Source of the DNA: Actinomycetota bacterium
Lineage (GTDB): Bacteria > Actinomycetota > Acidimicrobiia > Acidimicrobiales > Ilumatobacteraceae
DNA: 61,529 bases
Assembly (NCBI GenBank): GCA_009701715.1
Contig: WLJO01000012.1
Coordinates: forward strand, 1-61,529
Direction of reading: 5' to 3'
The translations under genes were made by a program, and so were the position numbers. This document shows, piece after piece, positions 26,680 through 36,019 of this stretch; within the stretch, counting starts at the first letter, position 1; the number at the start of each line of letters is the position of its first letter. The notes beneath the pieces are model-generated. The model was not told the origin of the DNA. It did no database searches and saw only the letters and a program-made list of their open reading frames with translations.

Positions 26680-28341
26680 ATGAATTCATCAGTGCGCATT
26701 GCCTTTCTGGGCGGTCTCGGCGAGATCGGCCGCAACTGCATGGTCATCGAACAGGACAACCAGCTGCTCCTCATCGACTTCGGGCTCATGTTCCCCGACG
26801 CCGACATGCACGGCATCGATCTCGTCCTGCCGGACTTCTCCTACCTCCGGGACAATGCGGACCGGATCGTTGGCTGTGTGGCGACCCACGGCCACGAGGA
26901 CCACGTCGGCGGCCTGCAGTTCCTGCTGCGCGAGGTTTCGTTCCCGATCTACGGTTCGGCGGTCACGCTCGGCCTCGCCCGTCACCGCATCGAGGAGGCT
27001 GGCCTGCTCGGCAAGACCGACTTCATCGTGGTGAAGGACGGTGAGCGTCGCAAGATCGGCCCGTTCGACGTCGAGTTCATCCCGGTCACCCACTCCGTAC
27101 CGCACGCGCATGCGATTGCGCTGCATACGCCGCAGGGTGTGATCCTGCACTCGGGCGACTTCAAGCTCGATCTCACGCCGGTCGACGGACGCCGGACCGA
27201 TCTGGCGCGCCTCGGCGAGATCGCGAAGGTCGAGGGAATCCGGCTCCTGATGTGCGACTCCACCAATGCGGAGGAAAAAGGCTACGCGCCCAGCGAGCGG
27301 TCGGTCGGCGCAGCGCTCAAGGCCCTCTTCGTGCAGCAGCGCGGGCGCCGGGTGATCACCGCCAGTTTCGCGAGTCACATCCACCGGATCCAGCAGATCA
27401 TCGAGGCGGCCGTCGACGACGGCCGGGTGGTGGCCACCCTTGGCCTGTCGATGAAGAAGAACGTCCGCATGGCGCGGGACCTCGGTCTGTTGCGGATACC
27501 CGACAGCGCAATCGTCGGGATTGACGAGATCGACAAGTACCCGCCGGAGAAGGTGTGCGTCATCTCCACCGGTTCCCAGGGTGAGCCGATGTCGGCACTC
27601 GCCCTGCTTGCCCGTGGCGACAGCAAGTTCCTCAAGGTCGGTGAGCACGACACGGTCATCCTGTCGAGCCACGCCATCCCGGGCAACGAGTCGAACGTGA
27701 ACCGCGTGATCGACGGCCTGCTTCGCGCTGGCGCGCAGGTGATCCACTCGGGAATCGCCGACGTGCATGCGACAGGTCACGCGCAGGCCGACGAGTTGAA
27801 GACGTACCTCTCCATCGTCCAGCCCGAATGGTTCGTCCCGATCCATGGGGAGTACCGGCATCTCGTGGCCCACGCCCGACTCGGTGAACTGATGGGTGTC
27901 CGAGCCGATCGAGTGCTTCTCTGTGAGGACGGCGACGTCCTCGAGGTTACCGATGCGGGTGTGGAGCGTGCCGGCCGCGTGCCGGCGGGCTACCTCTATG
28001 TCGACGGCATCGTCGGCGACGTGGGTCAGGGTGTTCTGCGCGACCGCCGCGTCCTCGCCGAGGAAGGTGTGGTCGTCGTGGTGGTGACGGTCGATGTCCA
28101 GCGCGGCGAGGTACTGACGGGCCCCGAGATCATCACGCGGGGTTGGGTGTACGCGCCCGAGGCGGAGGATCTTCTCGACGAGGCGTGTGACCGGATCGCG
28201 GCATCGCTCGAGGAGTCGCTCGCCAAGGGGGTCCGTGACGTGGATCAACTCGAGCGCGAGGTGCGCCGGGTCACCGGCAAGTTCGTCTCGGAGCGCACGA
28301 AGCGGCGGCCGATGATCGTTCCGGTGGTGATGGAGGCGTGA
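26680..28341 (+). CDS. rnj: Ribonuclease J
   Basis: A 553-residue metallo-beta-lactamase/beta-CASP nuclease acting in 5' mRNA decay and rRNA maturation. The zinc motif HxHxDH is His70, His72, Asp74, His75 (THGHEDHVGG). It also has the ASFASHIHRIQQI and STGSQGEPMSAL beta-CASP motifs and SGIADVHATGHA. The ATG at 26680 has GAGGA 7 bases upstream. The stop overlaps the next start by 4 bases. Confidence 0.95.
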   Translation: MNSSVRIAFLGGLGEIGRNCMVIEQDNQLLLIDFGLMFPDADMHGIDLVLPDFSYLRDNADRIVGCVATHGHEDHVGGLQFLLREVSFPIYGSAVTLGLARHRIEEAGLLGKTDFIVVKDGERRKIGPFDVEFIPVTHSVPHAHAIALHTPQGVILHSGDFKLDLTPVDGRRTDLARLGEIAKVEGIRLLMCDSTNAEEKGYAPSERSVGAALKALFVQQRGRRVITASFASHIHRIQQIIEAAVDDGRVVATLGLSMKKNVRMARDLGLLRIPDSAIVGIDEIDKYPPEKVCVISTGSQGEPMSALALLARGDSKFLKVGEHDTVILSSHAIPGNESNVNRVIDGLLRAGAQVIHSGIADVHATGHAQADELKTYLSIVQPEWFVPIHGEYRHLVAHARLGELMGVRADRVLLCEDGDVLEVTDAGVERAGRVPAGYLYVDGIVGDVGQGVLRDRRVLAEEGVVVVVVTVDVQRGEVLTGPEIITRGWVYAPEAEDLLDEACDRIAASLEESLAKGVRDVDQLEREVRRVTGKFVSERTKRRPMIVPVVMEA

Positions 28342-28913
28342 CCCGCCTCCGTGCGGCGGGGCTCCTCACGGGGGCCCTGTTGTTCGCGGCGTGCGGATCG
28401 GGCACGTCCTCGCAGGGTCCGAAGTCCGCGCCACCGTCGACGACGGGTAGTGCAGCCCCAGGCGCTGCCGATTCCGGTGTGAACGGTCCATGCGGACGGG
28501 CTGCGCCCCTGGCGCCTCCCCGGATCGGCGAGATCCGCAGCGCTGTGGAGAGACTGAGCGGGGGTGCTGGCGTGGCCCAGTACTCCGAGGTGAACGCAAC
28601 CCCGTCCGAGACCAATGTCTTCGTCGTGCGGGACGGCAAGGAGTTTGCCTACGTCGTGTGCACCGACAGCGTGTCCGAACCCACCGATGGGGGACAGGAC
28701 TACCGCGGGCCAACCTTCACCGATTCCGATATCGAGTTCGCTCCGACGGTGCTCGACAAGGTGCTCGGGAGCATCAAGGACTCGCACGTTGTCGCCTTTT
28801 CGATCACGCCGCGCGACGGTGGTGGGGTGGAATACATCGCCACGATCACTGCGCCGAGCGGTGAGTTCAGGGTCCTACTCGACGCCGACGGGGGCATTCT
28901 GGCCACCGGGTAG
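28338..28913 (+). CDS. Hypothetical lipoprotein
   Basis: A 191-residue lipoprotein beginning at a GTG that overlaps the rnj stop. The signal peptide ends in a lipobox (LLFAACGSG, cysteine about residue 19), followed by a Ser/Pro/Gly linker. The remainder (about 65-191) is a small unrecognised domain with two cysteines (GPCGRAA, YVVCTDS) that may pair. No enzymatic motif is visible. Its place between rnj and ftsK suggests an operon, but ftsK also has its own start box. Confidence 0.8.
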   Translation: MTRLRAAGLLTGALLFAACGSGTSSQGPKSAPPSTTGSAAPGAADSGVNGPCGRAAPLAPPRIGEIRSAVERLSGGAGVAQYSEVNATPSETNVFVVRDGKEFAYVVCTDSVSEPTDGGQDYRGPTFTDSDIEFAPTVLDKVLGSIKDSHVVAFSITPRDGGGVEYIATITAPSGEFRVLLDADGGILATG

Positions 28914-28980
28914 CGCACGCGGCCCGGCCCGCAGACAAGCGGCAGTATCGAGATGCCCCGATCACGTGGCACCCCATTGG

Positions 28981-28986
28981 TACCGT
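28981..28986 (+). promoter_or_regulatory. TACCGT -10 box, leaderless start of ftsK
   Basis: TACCGT lies 9 bases before the GTG at 28996; no Shine-Dalgarno is visible. Confidence 0.4.
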
Positions 28987-28995
28987 GGAAGCACA

Positions 28996-31533
28996 GTGAG
29001 CACTCGGGAACCCTCTCCCAAGCGCCGGAACCAGTCGACGCGTGCCTCCGGGTCAGCCTCGAAGGGCTCGCGAGCGTCGGGCAAATCGACCTCGTCGGGC
29101 TCCCGGGCCGCGAGCAGTCGCCGTCCGGTGATGGCCGATCCCACCCCGCAAGCGTCGTTCCGGGGCGCGTTCAGCGGCCGTAAGCACGAGTTCGGTGGGA
29201 TAGCGCTCGTGGCACTTGGCATCATCGTCGCACTCGGCGTCTACCTGGAGATCGCCGGGCCCTTCGGCCGGGCCATGACTTCCGGGCTCGGTTGGCTCAC
29301 CGGAATCGGCCGTTTCCTCATCCCGATAGCGCTCATTGGCCTCGGGCTCAGTCTGATCAAGCAGGGGTACGACGCCCGTCGGGCTCGCCTCGTGATCGGC
29401 TGGATCCTCGTGTCGGCGGCTGCCGTTGGCCTCGCGCACATCGGGCGCGGTCCCCAGGGTTGGGGTGCCAAGGCTGAACGCCTCGACGGCGGCGGCGCGA
29501 TCGGTTCGCTCCTCGGCGCGCCGCTGGAGGCGCTCCTGTCGCCGGCCGGTGGCACCGTGCTGCTCATTGCCGTGCTCCTCGTTGGGCTCCTTCTCGTTAC
29601 CGGCAAGACTGCCCGCGAGTTCTTCTCGTTGATCCTTTCAAGGACCCGAAAGGTTGCTGTGCCCGTGGGGCACGCAGCTAAGCGCAAGTGGGATGACCTG
29701 TCCACGCTGAATAGCGAGCGCGAGGGCGACGACGACTGGGGCGATGACGACTGGGGTGATGACCTGTCCAACGACGGGCTCGTGCGCCGGCGCGCCGACT
29801 TTGACGACGAGTTCTTCGACGATGAGTTTTTCGACGGTGATGATGAGAGGGAGACCCACCCTGCGCCGGGTCGGCCCGCAAGGATCTATGACGGGGAGCG
29901 GGACCTCCCGGTGCCCGCTGCGCCCGAACCGGACCGCAGGGAGCCGGCGCGGAAGCCCCCGAGGCGCACCGAACCGGTCTTCGACGACCTCGCCCCCGGC
30001 GAGCAAGGTCACCTCGATCTTGGCCCGGCAGGCGAGCCGGGGAAGTGGAAGCTTCCGTCGCTTGCGTCCCTCGGGCGGTCGACGAACCAGGCGATCAACA
30101 TGGTCGAGGTGGAGGCGCGCGGGCGCGTGCTTGAGGAGTCGCTTGCGGCGCACGGTGTGGAGGTCCGCCTCGTCGGCCAGACCGTGGGGCCCACGGTCAC
30201 CCGTTACGAGCTGGAGCTCGGGGCGGGTGTGAAGGTTGCGCGGGTCACCACGCTCCAGAAAGACATTGCGTACGCCCTTGCTGCCGTGGACGTGCGCATC
30301 CTTGCCCCGATCCCTGGTCGCTCCGCCATTGGCATCGAGGTTCCCAACCACACCCGCCACCTCGTGATGCTCGGCGACCTCTTCGCGTCTGCGGAGTCCA
30401 AGGCGGCAAGCCACCCACTCGACGTTGCCATCGGCAAGGACATCGCCGGCCGGGCCGTGTTCCTCAACCTCTCCACGACGCCGCACCTGCTCGTTGCCGG
30501 TGCAACCGGGGCCGGTAAGTCGAGCGGGATTAACTGCATCCTCACCTCGATCCTCATGCGTACCACCCCGGACCAGGTTCGACTCATCCTTATCGACCCG
30601 AAGCAGGTCGAGATGGGGCAGTACAACAACTCGCCGCACCTCCTCACCGCCCCGGTCACCAACCCGAAGAAGGCTGCAAACGCGCTGGCGTGGGCGGTCA
30701 AGGAGATGGAGCGTCGGTACGACCTGCTGTTCGAGGTGGGCTACCGGGACATCGGCGGGTACAACTCGGCCTACGACCGGGGTGAGCTGAAGCCCCAGCC
30801 CGGTCAGGAGTTCGCGTATGACCGCCTGCCGTACATCGTGGTCGTCGTTGACGAGTTGAACGACTTGATGATGGTCGCGGCCCGTGATGTGGAGGACAGC
30901 ATCACCCGGATCGCCCAGAAGGCGAGAGCCGTGGGTATCCATCTCATCGTCGCCACCCAGCGCCCGAGCGCGAATGTGATCACGGGCGTCATCAAGGCCA
31001 ACATTCCCGCCCGCATGGCCTTCGCCGTGAGCAGCCAGACCGACAGCCGGGTCATCTTGGACCAGAACGGTGCAGAGAAACTGGTGGGCAAGGGAGACAT
31101 GCTCCTGCTGCCGGGGAACTCCAGCGTCGCGGCGCGTATCCAGGGCGCGTTTGTCACCGAGGAGGAGATCCGCAAGGTCGTGGCGCACTGGAAGCGCCAG
31201 GCACCCAGCGTCACCTACGTCACCGGGGTGGAGGGCGACGAGGACGGCCCCGCGGGCGGGTTCGGAGGTGGACCCGGTTCGTACGGGGCCGACGACGACG
31301 AGGACGAAACCCTGCTGCGCCAGGCCATGGACCTCGTGGTCCGGAGCCAACTCGGGTCCACGTCGATGCTGCAGCGCAAGCTGAAGGTCGGCTTCGCGCG
31401 CGCAGGGCGAATCATGGACCTGCTCGAGCAGCGCGGTGTGGTTGGGCCGAGCGAGGGGTCAAAAGCCCGTTCGGTGCTGATGACCGTTACGGAGCTCGAG
31501 CTCATCCAGGAGCAGGATCGCGGCGGGAGATAG
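28996..31533 (+). CDS. ftsK: DNA translocase FtsK/SpoIIIE
   Basis: An 845-residue septal DNA pump. After a Ser/Lys/Arg-rich lead there are four membrane segments (about 58-215), a strongly acidic linker with repeated DDDWG and DDEFF units (about 240-285), then the RecA-like motor with Walker A GATGAGKSSG and Walker B IVVVVDELNDLMM, and the C-terminal gamma winged helix (SMLQRKLKVGFARAGRIMDLLEQRG) that reads polar DNA motifs. The GTG at 28996 follows a TANNNT box; an internal ATG at 29131 is an alternative. It clears chromosome termini at division. Confidence 0.95.
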   Translation: MSTREPSPKRRNQSTRASGSASKGSRASGKSTSSGSRAASSRRPVMADPTPQASFRGAFSGRKHEFGGIALVALGIIVALGVYLEIAGPFGRAMTSGLGWLTGIGRFLIPIALIGLGLSLIKQGYDARRARLVIGWILVSAAAVGLAHIGRGPQGWGAKAERLDGGGAIGSLLGAPLEALLSPAGGTVLLIAVLLVGLLLVTGKTAREFFSLILSRTRKVAVPVGHAAKRKWDDLSTLNSEREGDDDWGDDDWGDDLSNDGLVRRRADFDDEFFDDEFFDGDDERETHPAPGRPARIYDGERDLPVPAAPEPDRREPARKPPRRTEPVFDDLAPGEQGHLDLGPAGEPGKWKLPSLASLGRSTNQAINMVEVEARGRVLEESLAAHGVEVRLVGQTVGPTVTRYELELGAGVKVARVTTLQKDIAYALAAVDVRILAPIPGRSAIGIEVPNHTRHLVMLGDLFASAESKAASHPLDVAIGKDIAGRAVFLNLSTTPHLLVAGATGAGKSSGINCILTSILMRTTPDQVRLILIDPKQVEMGQYNNSPHLLTAPVTNPKKAANALAWAVKEMERRYDLLFEVGYRDIGGYNSAYDRGELKPQPGQEFAYDRLPYIVVVVDELNDLMMVAARDVEDSITRIAQKARAVGIHLIVATQRPSANVITGVIKANIPARMAFAVSSQTDSRVILDQNGAEKLVGKGDMLLLPGNSSVAARIQGAFVTEEEIRKVVAHWKRQAPSVTYVTGVEGDEDGPAGGFGGGPGSYGADDDEDETLLRQAMDLVVRSQLGSTSMLQRKLKVGFARAGRIMDLLEQRGVVGPSEGSKARSVLMTVTELELIQEQDRGGR

Positions 31534-31545
31534 CGCCCGGTTCGG

Positions 31546-32568
31546 TCAGCCTCGGCTCGGGCGGAACTCGTTGTCGAGCGAGCTCCCGACGAAGTGCGCG
31601 TCGAGCACGTGCAGGCCGAACCGTTCGCTCAGCGCTCGGCACGTCGCAACGCCCCGTACGCTGTTGCCCCGCTCGTCGAGAGGGGGTGAGTACACGGCGA
31701 TGCCGAACTTCCCCGGCACAACGGCAAGAACGGCGCCGCTCACCGAGCTCTTTGCGGGGAGGCCAACGAGGTACCCCCACTGGCCGGCGTAGTCGTACAT
31801 GCCGCAGGCGAGCATGATGCTCAGCAGGTCCTTGAGGTACTCGGACTGGATGGCCCGCACCCCGGTCACCGGGTTCACCCCACCGTTGGCGAGCGTCGCT
31901 GCCATCACGGAGAGGTCCTTGCAGTTCACGAGCACGGCGCACTGCTGGAAGTAGAGCTCGAGGGTCTCCTCCACCCGATCCTCGATCATGCCGAAGTTCA
32001 GCATGAGGTGAGCGATCGCCCGGTTGCGATGACCGGTTGAGCGTTCCGAGATGAACGTGGCATTGTCCACGTGCAGGGTGCGCCCGACGTACTGCTCCAG
32101 TTTGCTGAGCAGGTTCTTGATGCGGTCCACATGGCTGGCACCCGGAATGAGATCGGTGGTAGCGATAGCCCCGGAGTTCACCAGCGGGTTGAAGGGTCGG
32201 TTGGTGGACTGGTCCAGGACGATCGAGTTGAACGCCTCACCGGAAGGCTCGACGTTCACCTTGGACAGCACGTGATCCCGTCCGTGGCTGTCCAGAGCGA
32301 GGCCATAGACGAAGGGTTTGGAGGCCGACTGAATGCTGAACGGTTGCGCCGAGTCGCCTACCTCCACGGTGTTCCCGTCCACGCCGGTAATCGCGATCCC
32401 GAACCAGTTCGGGTCGGCGCTGGCGAGTTCGGGGATGTAGTCCGCAACTCGTCCGTGGGACATCCCCTTCAGGGAGGTGTGGATCTCGGTGAGCGTCCCG
32501 CGGATCGGCGAAGAGACGGTCCGCATCCGGTTGAGCAGGGAGTCGAGGTCGTTGTTCTCCTGCGTCAA
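31546..32568 (-). CDS. glsA: Glutaminase
   Basis: A 340-residue serine-dependent glutaminase converting glutamine to glutamate and ammonia. The beta-lactamase-like S-x-x-K is visible in FSIQSASKPFVYGLAL, and the family motifs NPLVNSGAI, GHRNRAIAHLML and GMYDYAGQWGYLVGLPAKSSVSG are complete. The start is a TTG at 32568 with GGAG 6 bases upstream. It is divergent from rimO and convergent with ftsK. A possible nitrogen-balance link to gltBD is inference. Confidence 0.93.
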   Translation of the reverse strand: MTQENNDLDSLLNRMRTVSSPIRGTLTEIHTSLKGMSHGRVADYIPELASADPNWFGIAITGVDGNTVEVGDSAQPFSIQSASKPFVYGLALDSHGRDHVLSKVNVEPSGEAFNSIVLDQSTNRPFNPLVNSGAIATTDLIPGASHVDRIKNLLSKLEQYVGRTLHVDNATFISERSTGHRNRAIAHLMLNFGMIEDRVEETLELYFQQCAVLVNCKDLSVMAATLANGGVNPVTGVRAIQSEYLKDLLSIMLACGMYDYAGQWGYLVGLPAKSSVSGAVLAVVPGKFGIAVYSPPLDERGNSVRGVATCRALSERFGLHVLDAHFVGSSLDNEFRPSRG

Positions 32569-32580
32569 GATCTACTCCGT

Positions 32581-32599
32581 TTGCGCCCCAGTGGCGCAA
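32581..32599. repeat. Inverted repeat between glsA and rimO
   Basis: TTGCGCC and GGCGCAA flank a 5-base centre in the 72-bp divergent gap, upstream of both starts. It could be an operator or a leader hairpin. Confidence 0.45.
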
Positions 32600-32626
32600 G
32601 CGACGATACCGGCCACGGTTTGTGGG

Positions 32627-32632
32627 TAGCGT
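32627..32632 (+). promoter_or_regulatory. TAGCGT -10 box, leaderless start of rimO
   Basis: TAGCGT lies 8 bases before the GTG at 32641; no Shine-Dalgarno is visible. Confidence 0.45.
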
Positions 32633-32640
32633 GAACAACT

Positions 32641-33942
32641 GTGAACAAACGGTTCTTCGTCGAGACCCTCGGGTGCCCGAAGAACCAGGTGGACTCCGAC
32701 AAGTTGATCGGCACCCTGCTCGCCGATGGCATGCAGCCGACGGACGACGTTGCTGAGGCCGATCTGGTGGTCGTGAACACCTGCGCCTTCATCGACGAGG
32801 CCCGGCGCGAATCGATCGACACCATCCTTGCGCTCGACGACCAGCGCAAGGAAGGCGCCCGCCTGGTGGTCACGGGATGTATGGCTGAGCGCTATGGGGC
32901 CGAGCTCGCCGAGGCGCTGCCGGAGGTCGACCAGGTGGCGGGCTTCGGCGTTCCGGTGACGCTCGGTCGCAAGTCGCTCGGTGTGTCGCCCGCGGGTCCG
33001 GCCCCGATGCTCGATCTGCTCAACCTGCCGCGGCCCAAGTCCAACTCGCCGTGGGCATACGTAAAGATCGCGGAGGGTTGCGACCGGTCGTGCGGGTTCT
33101 GCGCGATCCCTTCGTTCCGCGGGCCCCAGCGCAGCCGGGACGTGTCGTCGATCCTTGCGGAGGTCGAGTCGCTCGAGGCCCGCGAGATTGTGCTTATCGC
33201 CCAAGACCTCGCTTCGTACGGCAAGGACCGTCCCGACGAGTTGGGGGCCGGCTCGATCGTTTCGCTCGTACGGGCAGTTACGGAAAGGGCCGACTGGGTC
33301 CGCCTGTTGTACCTGTATCCCTCGGACCTGTCGGACGACCTAATCGACGCGGTCATCTCCACCGGCGTGCCGTACTTCGACCTCTCGCTCCAGCACGTCT
33401 CCAAGCCGTTGCTCCGCCGCATGCGTCGATGGGGTGACGGTGAGCGCTTCCTGCGCCGCATCGCTGACATCCGGGATCGGGCACCTGAGGCAGCGTTCCG
33501 CTCCAATTTCATTGTCGGCTACCCCGGCGAGACCGAGCGCGACCACGACGAGCTGCTGGCCTTTGTGGAACAGGCACAGCTCGACTGGTGCGGCTTCTTC
33601 GCGTACTCACCCGAGGAGGGCACCTATGCGGTGGGCCTCGACGGCGCGGTCGACGCCTCGCTGATGAACGAGCGGCTCAACGAACTCCGTGAGATGCAGG
33701 ACCGCATCACGGCCGGGCGCCGCGACCTGCTCATCGGTTCGGTCCAGCGTGTGCTCGTCGATCTGCCCGGCACCGCACGGTCCACACGGGAGGCGCCCGA
33801 GATCGACGGCATCATCGAGGTTCCCGAGGATCTCGCCGTCGGCTCGTTCCACGAGGTGGAGATCGTCGAGGCAATGGGCCCGGACCTCGTGGGGCGCCCG
33901 CTACTGTCGTTGGCGGGATGTCCGACGAATCATGAGCAATGA
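32641..33942 (+). CDS. rimO: Ribosomal protein S12 methylthiotransferase RimO
   Basis: A 433-residue radical-SAM methylthiotransferase. The N-terminal domain holds three cluster cysteines (TLGCPKNQVDSD, VVNTCAFIDEA, VTGCMAERY), followed by the radical-SAM CxxxCxxC (GCDRSCGFCAIP, about 149-156) and a C-terminal TRAM-like domain. TLGCPKN and the short length favour RimO over MiaB. The stop overlaps pgsA by 11 bases. Confidence 0.92.
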   Translation: MNKRFFVETLGCPKNQVDSDKLIGTLLADGMQPTDDVAEADLVVVNTCAFIDEARRESIDTILALDDQRKEGARLVVTGCMAERYGAELAEALPEVDQVAGFGVPVTLGRKSLGVSPAGPAPMLDLLNLPRPKSNSPWAYVKIAEGCDRSCGFCAIPSFRGPQRSRDVSSILAEVESLEAREIVLIAQDLASYGKDRPDELGAGSIVSLVRAVTERADWVRLLYLYPSDLSDDLIDAVISTGVPYFDLSLQHVSKPLLRRMRRWGDGERFLRRIADIRDRAPEAAFRSNFIVGYPGETERDHDELLAFVEQAQLDWCGFFAYSPEEGTYAVGLDGAVDASLMNERLNELREMQDRITAGRRDLLIGSVQRVLVDLPGTARSTREAPEIDGIIEVPEDLAVGSFHEVEIVEAMGPDLVGRPLLSLAGCPTNHEQ

Positions 33943-34495
33943 CCCGAGCGCAATCGCTACGTGGGCCAACTTGGTCACCGTTGCGCGCTTGCTGGTCTCA
34001 CCCGTGATGTTCGCGGCAATCGACGGGCGCCGGGGGTCGTGGTTCGCCACCGCACTCTGGTTCGTGCTCTGCATGAGCGATCTCGTCGACGGGTCGCTCG
34101 CCCGGCGCCACGGGGCAACACGCTCGGGAGCGTTCCTCGATCCGCTGGCCGACAAGGTGCTGGTGCTCGGGGCGATGTTCACGCTCGTTCAGCGGGACGT
34201 GTTCTGGATCCTCCCGGTCGTCATCATCGCCACCCGCGAACTAGCGATCCAGCTGTATCGCACGTTCGTCGGGGCGAAGGGTGTCAGCGTGCCGGCCACC
34301 CAGTTGGCGAAGTGGAAGACCTTCGCGCAACAGCTCGCCGTGGGTGCTGCCGTACTCCCGCTGATCGCCAATCACGCCACCTGGGCGTGGCAGGCCCTCC
34401 TCTGGCTCGCGGTCGGTCTGACCGTGTTCACCGGGGCCGATTACCTCGTGAAGGCCCAGCGCGCACGAGCCGACAGCGAGGTGGTTGCAGCATGA
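33932..34495 (+). CDS. pgsA: CDP-diacylglycerol-glycerol-3-phosphate phosphatidyltransferase-like
   Basis: A 187-residue integral membrane CDP-alcohol phosphotransferase. The signature D-x2-D-G-x2-A-R-x8-G-x3-D-x3-D is complete (starting DLVDGSLAR, ending FLDPLAD, about residues 49-74). The TATRELAIQLYR-like ATRELAIQLYRTF motif is typical of PgsA. It makes phosphatidylglycerol phosphate. It overlaps rimO and cinA, so the three are co-translated. Confidence 0.9.
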   Translation: MSNDPSAIATWANLVTVARLLVSPVMFAAIDGRRGSWFATALWFVLCMSDLVDGSLARRHGATRSGAFLDPLADKVLVLGAMFTLVQRDVFWILPVVIIATRELAIQLYRTFVGAKGVSVPATQLAKWKTFAQQLAVGAAVLPLIANHATWAWQALLWLAVGLTVFTGADYLVKAQRARADSEVVAA

Positions 34496-35748
34496 CACTG
34501 TCCTGCGAGGTCCTTGCGATCGGGACCGAGTTGCTCCTCGGTCAGATCGTCGACACTAACTCCTCGTGGATCGGGGAACAGTTGGCGCTGAGCGGTATCG
34601 GCACGCACCGGCAGGTGAAGGTGGGTGACAACCGCGAGCGCATTGTGCAGTGCATGCGTGAGGCCTTCGAGCGCTCCGACGCGCTCATCGTGTGCGGCGG
34701 ACTCGGACCGACCCACGACGACATCACCCGTGAGGCGATCGCCGAGGTCATGGGCGTGGGCATGCACCACGACGAGGAGGTGGCCGAGCGCATCCGTGAG
34801 ATGTTCGCCTCGCGGGGCCGCAGGATGGCGGAGAACAACTTCCGTCAGGCGCAGGTACCCGACGGAGCAACCGTCATCGCCCAGACCCGGGGCACCGCAC
34901 CCGGGCTCATCTGTCCCGTGCATGCCAGCAGTGGCGAGAAGGTTGCCTATCTCGTGCCGGGCGTCCCGCACGAGATGAAGGACATGCTCGAGCGCGCGGT
35001 CCTTCCGGACCTGCGCCGCCGTTCGGGTGACCCGAGCATCATCGTGTCGCGCACGCTGCGCACGTGGGGCGAGAGCGAGAGCGGGCTCAACGAGCGTCTC
35101 GACGGGATCATCGAACGGCTTGAGGATGCGGGTAACCCGACACTCGCGTTCCTGGCCAGCGGCTGGGAGGGCATCAAGGTCCGTCTGACGGCGCGGGCTG
35201 CCGACCGTGCGTCCGCACTGGCGCTCATCGAGCCGCACGAGGCGGCGATCCGCGCAGAGTTGTCGAGCCAGGTGTTCGGCCAGGACGCCGACACGATGGA
35301 ATCGGTGGTGCTCGATCTCATGCGTTCCCGGGGCCTCACGCTCGGCCTCGCCGAGTCGGTCACCGGTGGTCTGGTCGGTGCCCGGATCACCGGGATCGCC
35401 GGCGCCAGCGACGTACTTCTCGGCTCGATCGTGTCGTACGCAAGTGCCGTCAAGTTCAACCTGCTCGGCGTTCCGGAGGGTCCGGTGGTGAACGAGGCAA
35501 CGGCCGTCGCGATGGCGATCGGGGCGCGTCGGGTGCTCGGCAGCGATGTGGGCCTTGCACTCACTGGGGTCGCCGGGCCGAGCGAGCAGGATGGCATGCC
35601 CGTCGGCACGCTCTGTATCGGGCTCGTGGTCGGCGAGGCTGCGCCGGTCAGCACCACGGTGCGGCTTCCCGGTCAGCGCCAGCAGATGCGCGAGTTCTCG
35701 GTGATCTCGGCATTGGACCTGCTCAGACGCACGCTTCTCGGCCTCTGA
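34492..35748 (+). CDS. cinA: CinA-like protein / nicotinamide mononucleotide deamidase
   Basis: A 418-residue CinA with an N-terminal MoCF-binding-like domain (EVLAIGTELLLGQIVDTNSSWI, GGLGPTHDDITREAIAE) and a C-terminal PncC-type deamidase domain (GLTLGLAESVTGGLVGARITGIAGASDVLLGS, GVAGPSEQDGMPVGTL). It recycles pyridine nucleotides. The ATG at 34492 overlaps the pgsA stop by 4 bases. It closes the rimO-pgsA-cinA operon. Confidence 0.93.
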   Translation: MTLSCEVLAIGTELLLGQIVDTNSSWIGEQLALSGIGTHRQVKVGDNRERIVQCMREAFERSDALIVCGGLGPTHDDITREAIAEVMGVGMHHDEEVAERIREMFASRGRRMAENNFRQAQVPDGATVIAQTRGTAPGLICPVHASSGEKVAYLVPGVPHEMKDMLERAVLPDLRRRSGDPSIIVSRTLRTWGESESGLNERLDGIIERLEDAGNPTLAFLASGWEGIKVRLTARAADRASALALIEPHEAAIRAELSSQVFGQDADTMESVVLDLMRSRGLTLGLAESVTGGLVGARITGIAGASDVLLGSIVSYASAVKFNLLGVPEGPVVNEATAVAMAIGARRVLGSDVGLALTGVAGPSEQDGMPVGTLCIGLVVGEAAPVSTTVRLPGQRQQMREFSVISALDLLRRTLLGL

Positions 35749-35822
35749 GCGATGCCCGGGCGGTAGCGATTTCCCGCGCGGTCCGTCGACGCCCCACTAG
35801 CCTTTCTGCAACGGCTGTCCCG

Positions 35823-35898
35823 GCCCTCGTAGCTCAATGGATAGAGCAACCGGTTTCTACCCGGTTGGTTGGGGGTTCGAGTCCCTCCGAGGGCGCCA
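35823..35898 (+). tRNA. tRNA-Arg (anticodon TCT)
   Basis: A full cloverleaf: acceptor GCCCTCG/CGAGGGC, D-arm GCTC/GAGC, anticodon stem ACCGG/CCGGT with loop TTTCTAC, T-arm with TTCGAGT, discriminator G and an encoded CCA. It reads AGA arginine codons. Confidence 0.95.
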
Positions 35899-35927
35899 CG
35901 CAGCGTGGGATTCCCTCTCGATGGCCC

Positions 35928-35933
35928 TAGCCT
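35928..35933 (+). promoter_or_regulatory. TAGCCT -10 box ahead of the carD leader ORF
   Basis: TAGCCT lies 6 bases before the ATG at 35940, which opens a short ORF upstream of carD. Confidence 0.4.
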
Positions 35934-35939
35934 TGCAAG

Positions 35940-36011
35940 ATGTCCCGGCCGGCAAGGCCGCCGCCGGGCAGCCAGGTCCGGCCGCCAGCCCCCAAGACGT
36001 CAAGCACATGA
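35940..36011 (+). CDS. Small leaderless ORF upstream of carD
   Basis: A 23-codon Pro/Arg-rich frame (MSRPARPPPGSQ...) starts 6 bases after a TANNNT box. Its TGA (36009-36011) lies within the carD Shine-Dalgarno, so its translation could gate carD expression. No family is recognised and it may be untranslated leader. Confidence 0.3.
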   Translation: MSRPARPPPGSQVRPPAPKTSST

Positions 36012-36019
36012 GGTGACGA

